Assembly: GCA_963703145.1 (NCBI GenBank) | Contig: OY969793.1 | Span: 3,410,001 to 3,474,000, forward strand | Reading direction: 5' to 3' | DNA length: 64,000 nucleotides | DNA from: Bog-756 sp963703145 | Lineage (GTDB): Bacteria > Actinomycetota > Acidimicrobiia > Acidimicrobiales > RAAP-2 | In this document: positions 59,635 through 64,000 of the stretch, in pieces | Layout: each line of letters opens with the position of its first letter | Position numbering within the stretch: the stretch's first letter is position 1 | Program-made: the position numbers and the translations under genes | The notes under the pieces: generated by a model | What the model was told of the DNA's origin: nothing | The model's input: the letters and a program-made list of their open reading frames with translations, nothing else | Databases searched by the model: none

Positions 59635-61110
59635 ATGGTTCTACAAGATACTCAGGGCATCGCCATCCCGACAGAGGCCCTGAGCCGGCGTCGCCGGATC
59701 GGGGTGCTGCTCATCTGCTCGATGAGCCTGCTGATCGTCGGTCTCGACGTCACCATCGTCAACGTCGCCCTGCCGTCCATCGGGCACGATTTCAGCGCTT
59801 CGGTCTCCGGTCTCCAGTGGACCGTGGACGCGTACACCCTGGTACTCGCCAGTTTGTTGATGCTGTCGGGCTCAACGGCCGACCGCATCGGTCGGAAGCG
59901 GACCTTCGTGGTGGGGTTGGCGGTCTTCTCTGCCGGGTCACTCTTGTGCAGTCTGGCCCCGAGCCTCACCATGCTGATCATCTTCCGGATGGTCCAGGCC
60001 GTCGGCGGCTCGATGCTCAACCCGGTAGCAATGTCCATCATCACCAACACCTTCACCGACCCCAAGGAGCGGGCTCAGGCCGTCGGGGTGTGGGCGGCCG
60101 TGGTGGGTGTGAGCATGGCGCTCGGACCGTTGGTCGGTGGACTGCTGGTCGGTTCGGTCGGCTGGCGATCGATCTTCTGGATCAACCTCCCGGTCGGGGC
60201 GCTGGCCATTCTCCTGACCCTCCGATTCATCCCTGAGTCACGCGCTCCGAAGGCCCGCCGGGTCGACGGGGTGGGCCAGGCCTTGGTGATCGTGTTTCTG
60301 ACCTCGCTGACCTACGGGATCATCGAGGCCCCGGACCGGGGGTGGGGCTCGCCGGTGATCGTGTCGGCGTTCACCCTGGCTATCGTGGCGCTGGTGGGGC
60401 TCATCATGTGGGAGGGCCGTCGGGCCGAGCCCCTCATCGATCTCCGGTTCTTCCGGTCCATTCCCTTCTCGGGTGCTGCGGTCATCGCTGTCGCCGCGTT
60501 CGCGACCTTGGGCGGCTTCTTGTTCCTGAACACGCTCTACCTCCAGGAGGTGCGGGGGTTCTCGCCACTGCGGGCCGGCGTCTACACCCTCCCCATGGCC
60601 GTCATGACCATGATTCTCCCTCCGATCTCCGGACGGATTGTCGGAACGCGTGGCGCCCGCCTGCCGCTGGTGATCTCCGGCGTCGCGCTCACCGTGAGCT
60701 GCTTCATGCTGAGCCGGATCGGGGCGACCACGTCGTCGACCTGGCTCATCGCCTCGTATGTGGTGTTCGGGATCGGCTTCGGCTTCGTCAACGCACCAAT
60801 CACCAACGCCGCCGTCTCCGGCATGCCCAGGGCCCAGGCCGGCGTGGCATCCGCCATTGCGTCCACCTCCCGTCAGATCGGAGCGACGCTCGGTGTGGCG
60901 GTGGTCGGCGCCCTGATCACCTCGTCGCTCGGTGTGTCCACGCATGTGGGCGCGGCCTCGGCCACCCGTGCCGGCTGGCTGGTGCTGACCGGGTGTGGCG
61001 CCGTGGTGCTGATCCTCGGTCTGGTGGTGACCACCCCCCTGGCCCATCGCACGGCCGACCGCACGGCCCGGGACCTGAACCCCGAGTTCCTCGTGGCCTC
61101 GGACCGATGA
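59635..61110 (+). CDS. MFS transporter, DHA2 (14-TM drug:H+ antiporter) family
   Basis: A 491-residue transporter with 14 predicted helices. The N-terminus 'LLIVGLDVTIVNVALPSIGH' (LDxTIVNVALP) is the DHA2 signature, followed by 'DAYTLVLASLLMLSGSTADR' and the cytosolic loop 'DRIGRKRTFVVGL'. The motif C-type segment 'LGPLVGGLLVGSVGWRSIFW' and 'QASIAST'-like repeats complete the family. It is expected to export drugs or small toxic compounds using the proton gradient. It starts at ATG 59635 just after an AT-rich promoter and overlaps the MarR gene by ATGA. Confidence 0.92.
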   Translation: MVLQDTQGIAIPTEALSRRRRIGVLLICSMSLLIVGLDVTIVNVALPSIGHDFSASVSGLQWTVDAYTLVLASLLMLSGSTADRIGRKRTFVVGLAVFSAGSLLCSLAPSLTMLIIFRMVQAVGGSMLNPVAMSIITNTFTDPKERAQAVGVWAAVVGVSMALGPLVGGLLVGSVGWRSIFWINLPVGALAILLTLRFIPESRAPKARRVDGVGQALVIVFLTSLTYGIIEAPDRGWGSPVIVSAFTLAIVALVGLIMWEGRRAEPLIDLRFFRSIPFSGAAVIAVAAFATLGGFLFLNTLYLQEVRGFSPLRAGVYTLPMAVMTMILPPISGRIVGTRGARLPLVISGVALTVSCFMLSRIGATTSSTWLIASYVVFGIGFGFVNAPITNAAVSGMPRAQAGVASAIASTSRQIGATLGVAVVGALITSSLGVSTHVGAASATRAGWLVLTGCGAVVLILGLVVTTPLAHRTADRTARDLNPEFLVASDR

Positions 61111-61568
61111 CCGCCGGGCGACGGCCCAATGCCGGGGTCAGGCCTCGGCCGGACTCCGACGCGGCTCAGCGGGCCTGGTCGGCGATGGCCGACCTCGTGC
61201 TCGACAACGAGCGACGGCGCGAGGTGAGCGACGCCCTGGGGCTCACCTTCGGCCGAGCCAAGGCACTGCGCCGGATCGCTAGGCATCCGATGACCATGGG
61301 CGAGCTGGCCGCGAAGCTCGGGATCGACGCCCCCTACGCCACGTTGGTGGTCGACGAGTTGGAACGACAGGGCCTCGTGGAGCGGCTGCCCCATCCCACC
61401 GATCGGCGGGCCAAGCTGGTTGCGGCCACGCCGACCGGCGCCGCGGCCGCCGGCAAGGCCGAGGAGATCCTGAATCGCCTCCCGCCGGGCCTGGCCGCCC
61501 TGTCCGGAGCGGAACTCGAGACGCTTGCCGCCATCCTCGACAAGGCCCGTCCGCCCACGACCCGATAG
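61107..61568 (+). CDS. MarR family winged-helix regulator
   Basis: A 153-residue MarR protein. 'LGLTFGRAKALRRIARHPMT' leads to 'MGELAAKLGIDAPYATLVVD', the recognition helix, and the wing 'LVERLPHPTDRRAKLVAATP' with the conserved DRR. The C-terminal helix 'LSGAELETLAAILDKARPPT' is the dimer arm. The start ATG overlaps the MFS stop. It probably represses its own operon at the AT-rich repeat near 59612 and is released by a transported compound. Confidence 0.91.
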   Translation: MTAGRRPNAGVRPRPDSDAAQRAWSAMADLVLDNERRREVSDALGLTFGRAKALRRIARHPMTMGELAAKLGIDAPYATLVVDELERQGLVERLPHPTDRRAKLVAATPTGAAAAGKAEEILNRLPPGLAALSGAELETLAAILDKARPPTTR

Positions 61569-61595
61569 GCAGGAGTTGTGAGGCAGCGGACGCGG

Positions 61596-61616
61596 ACCCG
61601 GCCGCTGAGGCCGGGT
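61596..61616 (+). terminator. Terminator of MFS-MarR operon
   Basis: ACCCGGCC-GCTGA-GGCCGGGT is a perfect 8-bp stem with a 5-nt loop, 28 bp after the MarR stop and followed by GCTTCCCGTT. It insulates the LLM gene, whose -10 box begins only 10 bp later. Confidence 0.65.
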
Positions 61617-61625
61617 GCTTCCCGT

Positions 61626-61631
61626 TAAGGT
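61626..61631 (+). promoter_or_regulatory. -10 box of leaderless LLM oxidoreductase gene
   Basis: TAAGGT is followed by seven bases and ATG 61639, with no Shine-Dalgarno sequence. It is identical to the hexamer used at 16445, before another LLM oxidoreductase gene. Confidence 0.6.
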
Positions 61632-61638
61632 CTCGCCG

Positions 61639-62520
61639 ATGGACATTGGGATGGCATTGCCGACGATGGCCGAGGGGTTCGTTCGATCGACCTTCACAGA
61701 GTGGTGCCGAGGGATCGATGAGGGTCCGTTCTCGAGCATCTCGGCCGGCGAGAGGATCACCTTCCACAATCCTGAGCTCCTGGTGACCAATGCAGCGGCG
61801 GCCGCGCTGACCGAGCGGGTCCAGGTGATCATGAATCTCACCGTCCTCCCACTCCATGCGAGCGCCATGGTGGCCAAACAGTTGGCGACGCTCGACGTCC
61901 TGGCCGCGGGGCGGCTGGTGGTCGGAGTCGGCGTCGGCGGGCGCGAAGAGGACTATCGGGCCGTCGGCGCGTCCTTCACCGGCCGGCACGCCCGCCTCGA
62001 CGAGGGCGTGGCCGAGCTCCGACGGCTGTGGCGGGGCGAGCCCGCGTACGCTGGAGGTTCGCCGGTCGGGCCGGCACCGACCCGGTCGGGTGGGCCGCCG
62101 CTGTGGGCGGGTGCCCTCGGCCCGAAGTCGATGGCCCGTGCTGCCCAATGGGCGGACGGGGTCACCGGCTTCTCCATCGGCGCCGTCCGTGAGGAGATGG
62201 CCTCAACCAACGCGATGGCCCTCGAGGCCTGGGACAAGGCGGGACGATCCGATCGCCCCCGTCTCGTCAATGGATCGTTCTACCTCCTCGGAGGCCCCGG
62301 GGCGGCCGACGAGCTCCGCCGGTTCGCCCACGCCTATCTGGCCGTCTTCGGCGAGCGGGCAGCGCGGGCCCTGTCGGACCTGGTCGAGTTGAGCTCACCG
62401 GCCCGGCTGTGCCAGGCCATCGCCGACGCCGAGGACGCCGGCTGCGACGAGTTCATCCTGGTGCCGGGCACGGTCGACCCTGACTGCCTGGAGCGCACCA
62501 TCGCCGTCCTGGCGGGCTGA
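61639..62520 (+). CDS. LLM class flavin/F420-dependent oxidoreductase
   Basis: A 293-residue luciferase-like TIM barrel. 'MDIGMALPTMAEGF' is the first strand. 'TERVQVIMNLTVLPLHASAM' and 'LAAGRLVVGVGVGGREEDYR' are the F420/FMN phosphate-loop segments, and 'PPLWAGALGPKSMARAAQWA' the second cofactor-binding region. It is the shorter form of the family. Start ATG 61639 is leaderless, after TAAGGT. It is a single gene after a terminator hairpin; the substrate is unknown. Confidence 0.87.
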   Translation: MDIGMALPTMAEGFVRSTFTEWCRGIDEGPFSSISAGERITFHNPELLVTNAAAAALTERVQVIMNLTVLPLHASAMVAKQLATLDVLAAGRLVVGVGVGGREEDYRAVGASFTGRHARLDEGVAELRRLWRGEPAYAGGSPVGPAPTRSGGPPLWAGALGPKSMARAAQWADGVTGFSIGAVREEMASTNAMALEAWDKAGRSDRPRLVNGSFYLLGGPGAADELRRFAHAYLAVFGERAARALSDLVELSSPARLCQAIADAEDAGCDEFILVPGTVDPDCLERTIAVLAG

Positions 62521-62533
62521 TCCCGTCGAGCGA

Positions 62534-64000
62534 CTACGTGGGCGCGGTGGCCAGGTGCAGCTCGCCCCAGACGAACGGTCCGAGTTCGTTGGCCCACCAC
62601 GGGCCACCGGGCACCAGCCAGGTGGTGTGGCCGGTCCCGGCCAGGTCGACCTCGTAGCAGGCGTCACCGGCGGCCCGCAGCGCGTCACACGTCTCAAACG
62701 CGTAGGCCGCCGTGACGTGAGTTGCCGTGTCGTAGTCGTATTGGAACAGCAGCGACGGTGCCTCGGTGTTGTTCAGGGTGATCGTCGACAGCCCTGGGGT
62801 GAGGAACGCTCCAGTCGAAATGGCGGCCGTGATGCTGGGCGAATAGTTGGAGAGGGGTCCGCTGTAGGGAACCGAGGCCGCCACGCCGGTGGCCAGGGCC
62901 AGAGCACCACCGGCTGAGAACCCCTCCATGGCGATCCGGTTGACGTCGACCCCATAGGTCGAGGCGTTGGCCTTCAAGAACCGGACCGACTGCTGGGCAT
63001 CCAACGTCTCGGCAGCCGCCAGGGCCACCTCGTTGACCGAGCCACCCTGGGACTGTGCCGCCAGGCGGTAGTCGATGGTCACCCCCACATAGCCATCGAG
63101 GGCCCATTGCAGCGTGTCCCCGTCATTGTCGGTCCGGCTCCCACCCACGAACGATCCACCGTGGACCTCGATGATCGTGGGGCGGGGAGCCGTCGATGCG
63201 TCCGGGGGCAGGAAGATGTCCATCAACAGCGGCTGGACCACGCCTTGGGCGTTCGGCGCCGAGGAGAATTGGACGGTCTTCTCAGTGATCTGGGACGAGG
63301 AGTACTGCGGCGACGAGTACAGGCCACTGGCTGGCATACTCGGCCCCTGAGCCAGGACCTGGATGGAGAACGTGGCCGTGCCAGAGTCCTGTGTGGGGGG
63401 CTTGACCGGGTCCTTCGTATCGACAGCCTGGACGGTGAAGGTCGACACGCCGGCCGACGTGGGCTTGCCGATCACCGTTCCGGTCGGAGTCTGGAGGTGC
63501 AGGCCTGCGGGGAGTGCCCCGGCGATGACGTGCCACAGATACGGTGCGTTCCCCCCGTTGGCCGTGAGCGTGGCCGAATAGGTGGACTTGACCGAGGCGG
63601 CGGGGAAGCCGGTGGTGTTGATGGTCACCTGGTCGATGACCTGATCGAATGCCGCGGCCAGCTCGACATGGCCCCGATCGTTGGCGTGGATGTCCCCCGA
63701 CGTGCACATCCCGGTCCACTGGCAGACCACCGACACATCCTCGGGCACGGTCACGCCCTGGTAGCTGCCGATGGGGTCGGTGTCATCGGTCTGGAACAGT
63801 GAGGCCGGATCGGCCATGGACACTCCTGCGGCATGGTAGATCTGTCCGAGTAGCGCATTGAGCCCGTCGACGCCGGCGACGGTGGCGGTGGCGGTGGCCT
63901 GACCGCCGGCGCCCTGCAGCCAGTAAGCGAGGAAGGGGTCGTAGTAGTCCATCCCGTAGATGGGCAGGCCAGGATAGGCCGATCTCAAGGCCGCCAGGTC
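62534..64000 (-). CDS. Exported SGNH hydrolase - Ig-like - alpha/beta hydrolase fusion (5' end outside window)
   Basis: The frame is open to the right edge, so only the last 488 residues are seen. The visible start has the C-terminal part of an SGNH/GDSL esterase ('YGMDYYDPFLAYWLQGAG', then 'GDIHANDRGHVELAAAF' with the catalytic Asp and His). A putative Ig-like domain follows ('YSATLTANGGNAPYLWHVIA', with 'GKPTSAGVSTFTVQA'), then an alpha/beta hydrolase with 'IIEVHGGSFVGGSRT' (oxyanion hole), 'IAMEGFSAGGALALATG' (nucleophile Ser) and 'VDLAGTGHTTWLVPG' (His). Two esterases in one chain suggest a deacylase of complex surface or plant glycans. A signal peptide is expected upstream. Confidence 0.8.
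   Translation of the reverse strand, partial: DLAALRSAYPGLPIYGMDYYDPFLAYWLQGAGGQATATATVAGVDGLNALLGQIYHAAGVSMADPASLFQTDDTDPIGSYQGVTVPEDVSVVCQWTGMCTSGDIHANDRGHVELAAAFDQVIDQVTINTTGFPAASVKSTYSATLTANGGNAPYLWHVIAGALPAGLHLQTPTGTVIGKPTSAGVSTFTVQAVDTKDPVKPPTQDSGTATFSIQVLAQGPSMPASGLYSSPQYSSSQITEKTVQFSSAPNAQGVVQPLLMDIFLPPDASTAPRPTIIEVHGGSFVGGSRTDNDGDTLQWALDGYVGVTIDYRLAAQSQGGSVNEVALAAAETLDAQQSVRFLKANASTYGVDVNRIAMEGFSAGGALALATGVAASVPYSGPLSNYSPSITAAISTGAFLTPGLSTITLNNTEAPSLLFQYDYDTATHVTAAYAFETCDALRAAGDACYEVDLAGTGHTTWLVPGGPWWANELGPFVWGELHLATAPT

Overview
This is a GC-rich (roughly two-thirds G+C) actinobacterial chromosome segment. F420-type luciferase-like oxidoreductases, an Eis-type acetyltransferase, a mycothiol-type DinB/maleylpyruvate isomerase-like protein, a WS/DGAT acyltransferase, an AfsR/SARP regulator and free-standing LigC and LigD-polymerase homologues all point to Actinomycetota. 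The ~42-residue 'ASDGGIFSFG' repeats and the many TIG, ASH and FnIII secreted proteins fit the Acidimicrobiia best, but that placement is inference. No rRNA, tRNA, CRISPR array, transposase or phage gene was found. Genes are mostly single or in short operons, often with ATGA overlaps, and several starts look leaderless with a TAnGGT-like -10 box 6-7 nt upstream.

Layout. 0-4.4 kb: Eis tail, an LLM oxidoreductase, a VOC protein, then (minus strand) an O-antigen-ligase-like polymerase coupled to a TIG-domain secreted protein broken by a 10-bp tandem duplication. 4.5-5.4 kb: ArsR-SRPBCC pair with an exceptionally clear leaderless promoter and operator. 5.5-10.7 kb: a four-gene exopolysaccharide operon built round a PelF glycosyltransferase and a 12-TM PelG-like exporter. 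10.9-20.4 kb: K+ channel, MsrB-MsrA, small redox/detoxification enzymes, a YihY membrane protein, and two short broken genes. 20.9-35.4 kb: a block rich in exported proteins (ABC binding protein, Tat-exported phospholipase C-like enzyme, threonine-rich protein, a glycosidase-like/ASH/lectin giant, an NHL propeller and a GH5 glycosidase), together with ketopantoate reductase and a frameshifted pirin.

35.8-46 kb: a patatin, a thioesterase, then a DNA-repair group: a 5'-3' exonuclease facing a minus-strand operon of LigD-type polymerase, HhH-PHP nuclease/phosphatase and LigC ligase. This looks like LigD taken apart into separate proteins. A second patatin, a WS/DGAT and a copper monooxygenase follow. 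46-50.5 kb: DUF2461, then a hydroxyacid dehydrogenase / TIM-barrel isomerase / Gfo-Idh-MocA operon, and YceH. 50.6-57 kb: a YiiX-like papain-fold protein, a 1186-residue AfsR/SARP regulator, a degenerate cyclase-homology protein and an XRE regulator. 57-64 kb: acyl-CoA carboxylase beta subunit, an SDR, an MFS-MarR operon, an LLM oxidoreductase and the C-terminal part of an SGNH-Ig-alpha/beta hydrolase fusion cut by the window end.

Five genes are split by frameshifts, and a sixth (the cyclase-like gene) may be. They are described individually; whether they are real lesions or base-call errors cannot be settled from this sequence alone.
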